Source of the DNA: Sinorhizobium meliloti
GTDB lineage: Bacteria; Pseudomonadota; Alphaproteobacteria; Rhizobiales; Rhizobiaceae
Length of the DNA stretch: 64,000 nucleotides
Direction: 5' to 3'
Assembly (NCBI RefSeq): GCF_035610345.1
Contig: NZ_CP141212.1
Span: forward strand, 1,555,976 to 1,619,975
The notes below the pieces were generated by a model. The model was not told the DNA's origin. It saw only the letters and a list, made by a program, of their open reading frames with translations, and searched no databases. The position numbers were made by a program, and so were the translations under genes. Shown here piece after piece: positions 1 to 8,326 of the stretch (the stretch's first letter is position 1; every line of letters begins with the position of its first letter).

Positions 1-861
1 GACAACTATGCGGCCACCTGTTCCTACAAGTGGGAAATGGGACCTGGCTATTTCCGGGTTATTGGCGGTGGATTCTATCAGGAAGTGGGCGGCTTTAAAG
101 AGCGACTCGTGCAGGATTACACCTTCGCGCCGTTTCCGCTTTCGACCTTTTCTGGCGTCGGTCGTCTCGAGCTGGAAGACAGCGGATGGGGCTGGCGCAC
201 CGGCGTTGCATACGAAATTCCTGAATATGCTATGCGGGCGAGCTTGGTGTACAACAGTGCTGTAGATCTGGATGATCTTTCAGGCTTCATCGATCTGCGT
301 CAGCTTGCGTTTCCGAACCCTTTCCCGGTCGGCCCTCCGTTGATCACCGGCACCAAATATGACGTTCGGGGGTCGGCCTCGATGCCGGATTCGCTTGAAC
401 TCAAGGTTCAATCCGGCATTGCCCCCGGCTGGTTGGCGTTTGGCTCCATCAAATGGACCGATTGGAGTCAGTTGCAGGTTGTAACATTCTGCCCTGCGAC
501 GATATCGCCTACTACGCCGTGCACCAGCCTCGATCTCCTTTACCGGGACGGCTGGACCGTCACCGGGGGCATCGGCCACAAGTTCAACGATCAATGGAGC
601 GGTGCAGTCAGCCTCACCTGGGATCGTGGAACAAGCCAAGGCTATGGGGCTCAGACCGATACCTGGACGCTCGGCACAGGCGTTTCCTATACGCCGACCG
701 AGAATGTAGAAATCCGTCTTGCCGGCGTCGTCGGTATCCTGACCAGCGGCAGTTCCGGTGCGGTTGATTTCGAAGGGGAGACGATCGGCGGCGATGTCTC
801 CTACGACTTCGATAATGACTTCGTCGGTGCGATCTCGACATCGCTGAAGGTCAGGTTCTGA
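1..861 (+). CDS. Outer membrane protein, OmpP1/FadL/TodX family (C-terminal part, runs off the window)
   Basis: The reading frame is open from base 1, so the N-terminus and signal peptide lie outside the window; about 286 codons are present. The visible part alternates aromatic/hydrophobic and polar residues as in a beta-barrel and ends in the outer-membrane signature terminal Phe (SLKVRF). Repeated Gly-Trp/Tyr strand motifs and the segment LGTGVSYTPTENVEIRLAG are typical of the FadL barrel, which takes up long-chain fatty acids and other hydrophobic substrates. A good rho-independent terminator follows at about 883-908, so this is the end of its transcription unit. The family call is from sequence character; the substrate is unknown. 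Confidence 0.8.
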   Translation, partial: DNYAATCSYKWEMGPGYFRVIGGGFYQEVGGFKERLVQDYTFAPFPLSTFSGVGRLELEDSGWGWRTGVAYEIPEYAMRASLVYNSAVDLDDLSGFIDLRQLAFPNPFPVGPPLITGTKYDVRGSASMPDSLELKVQSGIAPGWLAFGSIKWTDWSQLQVVTFCPATISPTTPCTSLDLLYRDGWTVTGGIGHKFNDQWSGAVSLTWDRGTSQGYGAQTDTWTLGTGVSYTPTENVEIRLAGVVGILTSGSSGAVDFEGETIGGDVSYDFDNDFVGAISTSLKVRF

Positions 862-882
862 TCTCCTAAAATCCACTGCTCG

Positions 883-908
883 AGGCCCGGTCTCCGCCGG
901 GCCTTTTT
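883..908 (+). terminator. Rho-independent terminator after the FadL-type gene
   Basis: The arms AGGCCCGG and CCGGGCCT enclose a 6-base loop and are followed by a run of T. The hairpin sits about 22 bases after the stop codon. Confidence 0.85.
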
Positions 909-1232
909 CATGTCTGGTAACCACGCTTATAAGCGGTTCTGAATGTGACGATTCAGCAACACATTTCCTGCTACGGTTTGCTACTATCCGGGCCGGGTCG
1001 ATTATGTCCATTTCCCGCCACAAAATGAGAGCAGCGATATAGGGACGAAGGCTAGTCGAGTTCCATGCCCGCGTTGAGGTGAAGTGAGTTTGTGTGCCGT
1101 CATGACATCCCGTAGCAATTGGCCTCAGGCGCGCAGCCGGAGCACCGGTGGGCGCAGGAGCCAGCATGTGCAGCATCTTCGCGACGGTGATGGGGTCGGC
1201 GTGGCCGGATCGAACGAAAGAAACTGATTGTT
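909..1232 (+). promoter_or_regulatory. Intergenic region carrying the exoR promoter
   Basis: About 320 bases without a gene between the porin terminator and exoR. No convincing ORF, tRNA or repeat is visible. By position it must contain the exoR promoter and leader; I could not identify -35/-10 boxes with confidence. Confidence 0.4.
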
Positions 1233-2039
1233 ATGCGCGCGGGTGAATTGAAGTCGCTTAGGGTTGCGGTGCTTGGCATGTCGCTGGCGGTTGGCGCAAC
1301 CGCGGCCGGGCCAGCACGGGCTTTCGATCCCGGAGCCGGCGTGACCAAGGAGTCGGGCCCCTTCGCGCTCTTCAAGTTCGGTTTTTCCGCCTATAAGAGC
1401 GGCCGGAAAGACGAAGCGGTCGAGGCCTATCGATATGCTGCCGAAAAGGGGCACACGGGCTCTCGCTGGGCGCTCGCCAATATGTATGCCTATGGCGATG
1501 GTGTCGCGGAGAACGATCTCGAAGCATTCAAGATCTACAGCGAAATCGCACAACAGGGTGTCGAGCCGGGCTCGGAAGATACGGGCTACTTCGTCAATGC
1601 CTTGATTTCGCTTGCCGGCTACTACCGGCGCGGCATTCCCGACACCCCGGTAAGGTCCGACCTATCGCAGGCCAGGCAGTTGTATTTCCAGGCGGCCTCC
1701 ACCTTCGGCGTGGCGGAAGCGCAATTCCAGCTCGCGCGCATGTTGCTTTCAGGCGAGGGCGGAAGCGTCAATGTCCAGCAGGCCAAGAAATGGCTCAACC
1801 GGGCGCGCAAGAATGGTCATGCCGGCGCCATGGGCGTTTTCGGAAACGTCATTTTCCAGGAAGGTCAGACCGCTCGCGGTCTCGCATACATGACGGCGGC
1901 GCTCGGCCAATGTTCTCCCAAGGACCGGCCCTGGCTCCAGGCGATGCAGGAACAGGCGTTCTCGCTCGCCACCGAAGACGATCGCCGGGTGGCGATAACC
2001 ATGTCCCAGAACATGCATCTGCAGAACGACGACGATTGA
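1233..2039 (+). CDS. exoR: Periplasmic regulator ExoR (Sel1/TPR repeats)
   Basis: A protein of 268 residues, the expected length of rhizobial ExoR. Residues 1-30 form a signal peptide ending ARA before FDPGAG. The rest is a chain of Sel1-like helical repeats, for example around 55-110 (AVEAYRYAAEKG, ALANMYAYGDG) and 165-205. In S. meliloti, ExoR binds the periplasmic domain of the sensor kinase ExoS and holds the ExoS/ChvI system off. Proteolysis of ExoR releases it and switches on succinoglycan and off motility. The gene stands alone between a terminator and the convergent xthA. The ATG at 1233 has only a weak ribosome-binding site, but the encoded N-terminus gives a complete signal peptide. 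Confidence 0.93.
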   Translation: MRAGELKSLRVAVLGMSLAVGATAAGPARAFDPGAGVTKESGPFALFKFGFSAYKSGRKDEAVEAYRYAAEKGHTGSRWALANMYAYGDGVAENDLEAFKIYSEIAQQGVEPGSEDTGYFVNALISLAGYYRRGIPDTPVRSDLSQARQLYFQAASTFGVAEAQFQLARMLLSGEGGSVNVQQAKKWLNRARKNGHAGAMGVFGNVIFQEGQTARGLAYMTAALGQCSPKDRPWLQAMQEQAFSLATEDDRRVAITMSQNMHLQNDDD

Positions 2040-2098
2040 AGTCCTGTGCGGCCTGACCCGAGGATGGCTGACCGCAGGGAAGGGAAGGTCGACTCGCC

Positions 2099-2890
2099 TC
2101 AGGTCGTCGCGAACGCGAATTCAGCCGTTACGGGCACATGGTCGGACGGCTTTTCCCAGGCACGGACGTGTTTTTCGATAGAGGTCGACACGAGCTTGTC
2201 GGCCGCCTCCGGCGACAGCATCAGATGATCGATGCGGATGCCGAAATTCTTCTGCCAGCAGCCGGCCTGATAATCCCAGAACGAATAGAGCGGCGCCTCG
2301 TCGGAGGTCGCGCGCACCGCGTCGGTGAAGCCGAGGTTGCGCAGCCGCCGAAAGGCGGCACGTGTCTCTGGCAGGTAGAGAGCGTCGTTCCGCCAGACCT
2401 TGACGTCCCAGCAGTCATGCGCCTCCGGGATGACGTTGTAGTCGCCGGCCAGGATGAGCGGTTCCTCCAGGGCGAGCCTCTGTTCCGCGAAGGCGGCCAG
2501 ACGCCGCATCCATCCGAGCTTGTAGGGGTATTTTTCCGTCTCTACCGGATTTCCGTTCGGCAGATAGAGGCAGCAGACCCGAAGGGCTCCGCCATTGACG
2601 GAGAACACGCCTTCGATGAAGCGCGACTGTTCGTCGGCAGGGTCTCCCGGCAATCCTCGATTGATCTCGTCCGGTCTTATCCTGGAGAGCAGGGCAACGC
2701 CATTGAAGCCTTTCTGTCCATGCGTCTCCACATGATAGCCGAGCGCCTCGATCTCGCTTCTCGGAAATGTCTCGTCGACGGATTTGATCTCCTGCAGACA
2801 GGCGATGTCGGGGTTCGACTCCCTAAGCCAGCCGACGAGGCCGTCGAGACGCGCTTTGACGCCGTTGATGTTCCATGTGGCAATCTTCAT
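2099..2890 (-). CDS. xthA: Exodeoxyribonuclease III (AP endonuclease family)
   Basis: A protein of 263 residues of the EEP (exonuclease-endonuclease-phosphatase) fold. It starts MKIATWNINGVKAR, the classic Xth N-terminus; a longer frame begins upstream but adds non-conserved sequence, so the start at 2890 is preferred. Visible catalytic motifs are the Asn of WNING, the metal-binding Glu of CLQEIK, the GDYNV segment with Asp and Asn, and the C-terminal SDHVPV with the catalytic His. The enzyme nicks DNA at abasic sites and removes 3' blocking groups in base-excision repair. It converges with exoR. Confidence 0.93.
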   Translation of the reverse strand: MKIATWNINGVKARLDGLVGWLRESNPDIACLQEIKSVDETFPRSEIEALGYHVETHGQKGFNGVALLSRIRPDEINRGLPGDPADEQSRFIEGVFSVNGGALRVCCLYLPNGNPVETEKYPYKLGWMRRLAAFAEQRLALEEPLILAGDYNVIPEAHDCWDVKVWRNDALYLPETRAAFRRLRNLGFTDAVRATSDEAPLYSFWDYQAGCWQKNFGIRIDHLMLSPEAADKLVSTSIEKHVRAWEKPSDHVPVTAEFAFATT

Positions 2891-3098
2891 TGGGCAGCCT
2901 TGCCTCTCACGACATTTGAGTCCGTTCGGTCGATTGGTTCTAGCGGCTGGAAATTCTTTTGACAAATCCGGGATCCGCCATTTGGGTTCTGGATCGGGCG
3001 GCCGCCGGTCCGGCGCATCTTCCGCTTCTTCCCCACGTTAGGTTTCACCCTTAAGTAGCCGAATTGATTCCGCTCCGCGTCCGTCTATAGTCCCGCGC

Positions 3099-4562
3099 AT
3101 GATCGCGTTCATAGAGAGTTACTGGCCGCATTTTCTGGCGCTGCTTTCGGTCGTCCTCGGCGTCCCGGCAATCATCCATGCGGCGATGACTAAAGACGAT
3201 GTGCGTGCGGCTGCCGGCTGGGTCGGGGTTGTGCTGCTCTCACCGGTCATCGGTGCGGTCATCTACGCGGTCGCCGGCATCAATCGGATGCGCCGCTCGT
3301 CTATCGGCCTGCAGCGTTCGCTGCTGCGCTCGACCGAGCGGGACCCGTTCGGGCGCTTCGATGTCACGCATGATCAGGTGGTGGCCCGTTTCGGGCAGCG
3401 TTTCGCGGCAATGAAGATGCTTGGAGACCGCGTTGCGCGCTTCACGATGTCGGCGGGAAACCACATCACCATGCTCGAGGGCGGCGACGCGGTCTATGCC
3501 GCGATGCTCGACGAGATCTCGTCCGCCCGTCGCAGCATTCTCATCGAGAGCTATATTTTCGACCGCGATCCCATCGGCATGCGTTTCGCCAATGCCCTGA
3601 TCGCCGCAGTGAAACGCGGCGTCGCCGTGCGCGTCCTGATCGACGCCGTGGGTGCGCGCTATTCCGTGCCGTCCATTGTGGGCTATCTGAAGGAAGGAGG
3701 CGTGCCGACCGCCGTCTTCAACGGCAATATCATCATGGGCCTGCGGCTGCCCTATGCCAATCTCAGGACACACCGCAAGATCATGGTTGTCGACGGTACG
3801 GTCGCTTTCGCCGGCGGCATGAACATCCGTGCGGGCTTTGCCGCTGAAATCGCAGGAAAGGCTGCTTCTTTCGACACGCATTTCCGCGTTACGGGACCCG
3901 TTGTCGCCGATATCTTTCAGGTTGCTGCGGAAGATTGGCAGTTCTCGAGCGAGGAGGTACTGACAGGCGACGGCTGGCGGCTCGCCGACCTTCCCGCGGA
4001 GCCGGACGTGCGATCGGTGCTGATGCGGGCCGTTCCCTCAGGTCCTGACAACACCAACGAGACGAATCACAAGATGCTTATGGGCGCCTTTTCGATGGCG
4101 CGAAAACATATCCGGTTGATGTCGCCCTATTTCCTGCCCGACAAGGAATTGATCAGCGCGCTCGTGACGGCGGCGAGGAAGGGTGTCGAGGTCGACATCG
4201 TCGTGCCCTCCGTCAACAATTTGACACTCGTCGACCGCGCGATGACGGCACAGTTCGACCAGGTGCTGAAAGGTCACTGCCGCGTCTGGCGGGCAAAGGG
4301 CGCCTTCAACCATTCCAAGCTGATGGTCATCGACGATCGCTGGGTCTATGTCGGATCGACCAATCTCGATCCTCGCTCCCTGCGCCTCAATTTCGAGTTC
4401 GACCTCGAAATACTCGACGAAGCCTTCGCACGCGCAATCGGCGAAAAGGTCTGCGCCATACGCGCGACCGCGGATGAAGTGACCCTTGCGGGGCTCCGCG
4501 CGCAGCCGCTCGTCAACCGGCTGGCAAACCGATTGCTCTGGCTCGGATCGCCCTATCTTTAG
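3099..4562 (+). CDS. cls: Cardiolipin synthase (phospholipase D family)
   Basis: 487 residues. Two N-terminal membrane helices (about 9-31 and 39-60) precede two PLD domains. Each has an HKD motif: THRKIMVVDG with His near residue 225 and NHSKLMVIDD with His near 405. This is the bacterial ClsA-type layout, which joins two phosphatidylglycerol molecules to make cardiolipin and glycerol at the inner membrane. The gene has its own 136-base upstream region and is followed at once by a fragment of a dispersed repeat and then the convergent erpA gene. Confidence 0.93.
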   Translation: MIAFIESYWPHFLALLSVVLGVPAIIHAAMTKDDVRAAAGWVGVVLLSPVIGAVIYAVAGINRMRRSSIGLQRSLLRSTERDPFGRFDVTHDQVVARFGQRFAAMKMLGDRVARFTMSAGNHITMLEGGDAVYAAMLDEISSARRSILIESYIFDRDPIGMRFANALIAAVKRGVAVRVLIDAVGARYSVPSIVGYLKEGGVPTAVFNGNIIMGLRLPYANLRTHRKIMVVDGTVAFAGGMNIRAGFAAEIAGKAASFDTHFRVTGPVVADIFQVAAEDWQFSSEEVLTGDGWRLADLPAEPDVRSVLMRAVPSGPDNTNETNHKMLMGAFSMARKHIRLMSPYFLPDKELISALVTAARKGVEVDIVVPSVNNLTLVDRAMTAQFDQVLKGHCRVWRAKGAFNHSKLMVIDDRWVYVGSTNLDPRSLRLNFEFDLEILDEAFARAIGEKVCAIRATADEVTLAGLRAQPLVNRLANRLLWLGSPYL

Positions 4563-4572
4563 TGCTGGATGA

Positions 4573-4632
4573 GGAAAAGCGTGCGCGGTTTTCCGCCCGC
4601 ATCTCGCTCTAACGTCCTGGAATCGATAACGA
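4573..4632. repeat. Dispersed modular intergenic repeat, copy 1
   Basis: Contains the block AAGCGTGCGCGGTTTT-CGCCCGCAT and then a TGGAATCGATAACG block. The first block recurs at 24228-24252 and the second at 19861-19874. This resembles the mosaic intergenic repeats known in Rhizobium and Sinorhizobium (RIME/ABC type), though I assign no name. It lies between the convergent cls and erpA genes. Confidence 0.6.
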
Positions 4633-4646
4633 TGTGGCGCGAGGCT

Positions 4647-4976
4647 TCAGATCGAAAAGCTCGTTCCGCACCCGCAGCTTGCGACCGCGTTCGGATTGTT
4701 GATCTGGAACGACTGTCCGAGAAGATTGTCGACGAAATCGATCTCCGAGCCGCCCATATAGACCAGCGACAGGCTGTCGATCAGGACTTTGGCGTCGTCC
4801 TTTTCGAGGATGAGATCGTCGGCATTTGCGGCGTCCACCAAATCGAACTTGTAGGAGAAGCCCGAGCACCCGCCGCCTTCGACGGAGACGCGCATCGCGC
4901 TCTTGTCCTTCTCCGCCTGGAGAATTGCGGCAATGCGTCTGGCCGCCGCATCCGAAAGCGTAACTGTTTCCTGCAT
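4647..4976 (-). CDS. erpA: A-type iron-sulfur carrier (ErpA/HesB/IscA family)
   Basis: 109 residues, the normal length. The three family cysteines are visible: one in GGCSGFSY and the pair in the C-terminal CGCGTSFSI. They bind a 2Fe-2S or 4Fe-4S cluster for delivery to apo-proteins. A clear ribosome-binding site (GGAGGCAAAT on the minus strand) precedes the ATG. It is divergent from dgt across about 180-210 bases and convergent with cls. ErpA versus another A-type paralogue cannot be settled from this window. Confidence 0.85.
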   Translation of the reverse strand: MQETVTLSDAAARRIAAILQAEKDKSAMRVSVEGGGCSGFSYKFDLVDAANADDLILEKDDAKVLIDSLSLVYMGGSEIDFVDNLLGQSFQINNPNAVASCGCGTSFSI

Positions 4977-5190
4977 CTTATTTGCCTCCTGCCGGGGTCA
5001 AGAACCGGAGAGATTCGTCTTCGCTCTGACGCTATAATCGCATGCCGTGACAGGCGATCTTCAGGCTGCCGCAAGCCGTTGTTCCGCCCCGAGGGGACGG
5101 AGTCCCGGCCGGCGTCGCTTTCCTGTAGCGCTTTCTATAGGTATGAAGGCTTGAATGTCCCGTCAATGGGATGACGCGCGCAGGTGTGAA

Positions 5191-6408
5191 ATGACAGTCG
5201 ACAGGCAGGCCCTTGGTTTCGGTTACGGTGAACACGCAGCTTATGCATCGAACCCCTGGGCTTCCCGCGGCAGACTGTATCCCGAGGCATCGAGCCCCAC
5301 ACGTTCCGATTTCCAACGCGACCGCGACCGCATCGTCCATACCACGGCCTTCCGGCGGCTGAAGCACAAGACGCAGGTCTTCATTGCCGCCGACGGAGAC
5401 CATTACCGCACGCGGCTCACGCATACGATCGAAGTCGCCCAGATCGCCCGCGCCCTCGCCAGGGCCTTGAAACTGGACGAGGATCTCGCCGAGGGGGTGG
5501 CGCTCGTCCATGATTTCGGCCATACGCCGTTCGGGCACACCGGCGAGGACGCTTTGCACGAGGTGCTGGAGCCCTATGGCGGCTTCGATCACAACGCCCA
5601 GTCGCTGCGCATCGTCACCAAGCTGGAGCGGCGCTATGCGGAGTTCGACGGCCTCAATCTCACCTGGGAGAGTCTCGAAGGGCTCGTCAAACACAACGGC
5701 CCGCTGATGACGGCAGACGGGCAGGGCCTTCGCGGGCCCGTTCCGCAGCCGATTCTCGATTACTGCGCGCTTCACGACCTCGAGCTTGCGAGCTTTGCGA
5801 GCCTCGAGGCGCAGGTGGCGGCAATTGCCGACGATATCGCCTATAATACCCACGATATCGACGACGGACTGCGTGCGGGCTATCTCACTTTCGAAATGCT
5901 GGAAGAGATACCGTTTCTCGCCCGGTTGATGCGCGAGGTTCACGACCGCTATCCAGGCCTTGAAAGCAGCCGGTTCACGCATGAGATCATGCGGCGGCAG
6001 ATCACCGCCATGGTGGAGGACGTCATCGCCGTGGCGCAGAAAAGGCTCGGTGAAGTCCGGCCGGAAAGCGCGAAAGACGTGCGATGCGCGGGCAGGGTAA
6101 TGGCAACCTTCTCGGATGAGATGGGCGAGACGGACCGCCAGATCAAGAATCTGCTCATGACGCGCATCTATCGGCATCCGGAGGTCATGCGGGTACGACA
6201 GGGAGCGGCATCGATCGTGACGGACCTCTACCGGGCCTTCATGCACGATCCGTCGCTGATGAAGGAGCATTACTGGATCGACCAAATCGCCGGTATGGCG
6301 GTGCCGGCCCGGGCGCGCCACGTCGGCGATTACCTCGCCGGTATGACCGATACTTTCGCGATAAGCGTGCATAGGCGCTTGTTTGACCATACGCCTGATT
6401 TGCGCTAG
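5191..6408 (+). CDS. dgt: dGTP triphosphohydrolase-like HD protein
   Basis: 405 residues if it starts at MTVDRQ; an upstream in-frame ATG at 5155, with GAAGG five bases before it, would give 417. The shorter start matches the length I recall for rhizobial homologues. HD-domain metal ligands are visible in [17 protein letters not shown] and [15 protein letters not shown], plus a downstream [14 protein letters not shown] segment. The family hydrolyses dGTP or other dNTPs to the nucleoside and triphosphate, controlling dNTP pools. It is followed after 97 bases by argS in the same direction. Confidence 0.9.
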   Translation: MTVDRQALGFGYGEHAAYASNPWASRGRLYPEASSPTRSDFQRDRDRIVHTTAFRRLKHKTQVFIAADGDHYRTRLTHTIEVAQIARALARALKLDEDLAEGVALVHDFGHTPFGHTGEDALHEVLEPYGGFDHNAQSLRIVTKLERRYAEFDGLNLTWESLEGLVKHNGPLMTADGQGLRGPVPQPILDYCALHDLELASFASLEAQVAAIADDIAYNTHDIDDGLRAGYLTFEMLEEIPFLARLMREVHDRYPGLESSRFTHEIMRRQITAMVEDVIAVAQKRLGEVRPESAKDVRCAGRVMATFSDEMGETDRQIKNLLMTRIYRHPEVMRVRQGAASIVTDLYRAFMHDPSLMKEHYWIDQIAGMAVPARARHVGDYLAGMTDTFAISVHRRLFDHTPDLR

Positions 6409-6505
6409 TGACGCCCCCGCGTGGAGGCTGCAGGTTCTCGATGGACCCGGCCTCCTTTGAATTTGCGCCATTCTCCAGTGTGGCTGGAAAAAGCGGACGG
6501 ATTAG

Positions 6506-8263
6506 ATGAACCTTTTCACAGACTTCGAAGCAAGAATTAACAGAATTCTGGAATCGATTGAGATCATTCGTGAAAAGCGATCCGAGCTGGACTTCGGGCG
6601 CATCAATGTAGAGCCGCCGCGCGATGCAAGTCACGGCGATGTGGCGACCAATGCCGCCATGGTGCTCGCCAAGCCCCTTGGCATGAACCCGCGCGCGCTT
6701 GCGGAACTGATCGTCGAAAAGCTCGGGCAGGATCCGGAGGTTGCCGGCGTTTCGGTTGCCGGTCCCGGTTTCATCAATGTCCGCCTGTCGGTTTCCTATT
6801 GGCAGAAGCTTCTGGCAGCCGTCACGCGTGCCGGCGTCGATTACGGACGCAGCACGTCCGGCGCCGGACGCAAGATCAACGTGGAGTATGTCTCGGCCAA
6901 CCCGACGGGGCCGATGCATGTCGGTCATTGCCGCGGCGCGGTCGTCGGTGACGCGCTCGCCAACCTGCTGGCCTTTGCGGGCTATGACGTGACCAAGGAA
7001 TACTACATCAACGACGCGGGCTCGCAGATCGAGGTGCTCGCCCGCTCGGCATTCCTGCGCTACCGCCAGGCGCTCGGCGAGGATATCGCCGAAATTCCGG
7101 CGGGGCTTTACCCAGGCGACTATCTCGTGCCGGTGGGCGAGGCGCTCGCGGACGAGTACGGCACGAGCCTCCGGATCATGCCGGAGGACAAATGGGTGCC
7201 GCTCGTCAAGGAGCGTGTCATCGACGCGATGATGGCGATGATCCGCGAGGATCTGGCGGCGCTCAACGTCAACCATGACGTGTTCTTTTCCGAGCGCGCC
7301 CTGCACGACAACGGTGCGGCGCGGATCCGCACGGCCATCAACGATTTGACCTTCAAGGGTCACGTCTACAAGGGCACGCTGCCGCCCCCGAAGGGGCAGC
7401 TGCCGGAAGACTGGGAAGACAGGGAGCAGACGCTCTTCCGCTCGACCGAGGTCGGCGACGACATCGATCGCCCGCTGATCAAGTCCGATGGCAGCTATAC
7501 TTATTTCGCGGCCGATGTTGCTTACTTCAAGGACAAGTTCGATCGTGGCTTCCACGAGATGATCTATGTGCTCGGCGCCGACCATGGCGGCTACGTCAAG
7601 CGGCTGGAGGCACTGGCGCGTGCGATCTCCGGCGGATCGGCGAAGCTGACGGTGCTGCTCTGCCAGCTCGTGAAGCTCTATCGCAACGGCGAGCCCGTGA
7701 AGATGTCCAAGCGTTCGGGCGATTTCGTGACGCTGCGCGACGTCGTCGACGAAGTCGGGCGCGATCCCGTGCGGTTCATGATGCTTTACCGCAAGAGCTC
7801 CGAGCCGCTCGACTTCGACTTCGCAAAGGTGACGGAACAGTCGAAGGACAACCCGGTCTTCTACGTGCAATACGCCCACGCGCGCTGCCGTTCCGTTTTC
7901 CGCCAGGCTGCGGAAGCATTCCCTGATCTTGATCTGTCCTCCGTCGATCTCGCGGGCGCGGCCGGCGCGATTGTCGACCCCACCGAAATGCAGCTCGTCG
8001 CCAAGCTTGCAGAATATCCCCGCGTGGTGGAGGCGGCAGCACTCTCGCACGAGCCTCACCGGATCGCTTTTTACCTGTATGATCTTGCCGCGGTCTTCCA
8101 CGGACACTGGAACAAAGGTAAGGAAAACCCGGAATTACGTTTTGTTAACGATAAGAATAGAGAATTAAGCATTGCCAGACTCGGGCTGGTGCATGCTGTC
8201 GCCTCGGTATTGAAGTCAGGCCTGTCGATCACAGGCACTTCTGCACCGGATGAGATGCGGTAA
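6506..8263 (+). CDS. argS: Arginyl-tRNA synthetase
   Basis: 585 residues, class I synthetase. The HIGH-type motif is in [15 protein letters not shown] (about residue 131 on) and the KMSKRSG loop is near 399. A C-terminal DALR anticodon-binding domain ends the protein. It attaches arginine to tRNA-Arg. It precedes the SPOR-domain gene by about 60 bases on the same strand, an arrangement (dgt-argS-SPOR-nagZ-scpAB-tat) I recognise as conserved in Rhizobiales. Confidence 0.96.
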   Translation: MNLFTDFEARINRILESIEIIREKRSELDFGRINVEPPRDASHGDVATNAAMVLAKPLGMNPRALAELIVEKLGQDPEVAGVSVAGPGFINVRLSVSYWQKLLAAVTRAGVDYGRSTSGAGRKINVEYVSANPTGPMHVGHCRGAVVGDALANLLAFAGYDVTKEYYINDAGSQIEVLARSAFLRYRQALGEDIAEIPAGLYPGDYLVPVGEALADEYGTSLRIMPEDKWVPLVKERVIDAMMAMIREDLAALNVNHDVFFSERALHDNGAARIRTAINDLTFKGHVYKGTLPPPKGQLPEDWEDREQTLFRSTEVGDDIDRPLIKSDGSYTYFAADVAYFKDKFDRGFHEMIYVLGADHGGYVKRLEALARAISGGSAKLTVLLCQLVKLYRNGEPVKMSKRSGDFVTLRDVVDEVGRDPVRFMMLYRKSSEPLDFDFAKVTEQSKDNPVFYVQYAHARCRSVFRQAAEAFPDLDLSSVDLAGAAGAIVDPTEMQLVAKLAEYPRVVEAAALSHEPHRIAFYLYDLAAVFHGHWNKGKENPELRFVNDKNRELSIARLGLVHAVASVLKSGLSITGTSAPDEMR

Positions 8264-8326
8264 GTCGTGTCACCAATTCCCCACAATGCACTGGCAATTC
8301 AACGCAGGCAGTTGTGAGTGGAGAGT

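Noticed and set aside
5032..6471. 479-codon open frame opposite dgt
   Set aside because: Shadow of the HD-domain gene, whose active-site motifs are intact on the plus strand.
6239..8107. 622-codon open frame opposite dgt and argS
   Set aside because: Spans two real genes on the other strand and shows no domain.
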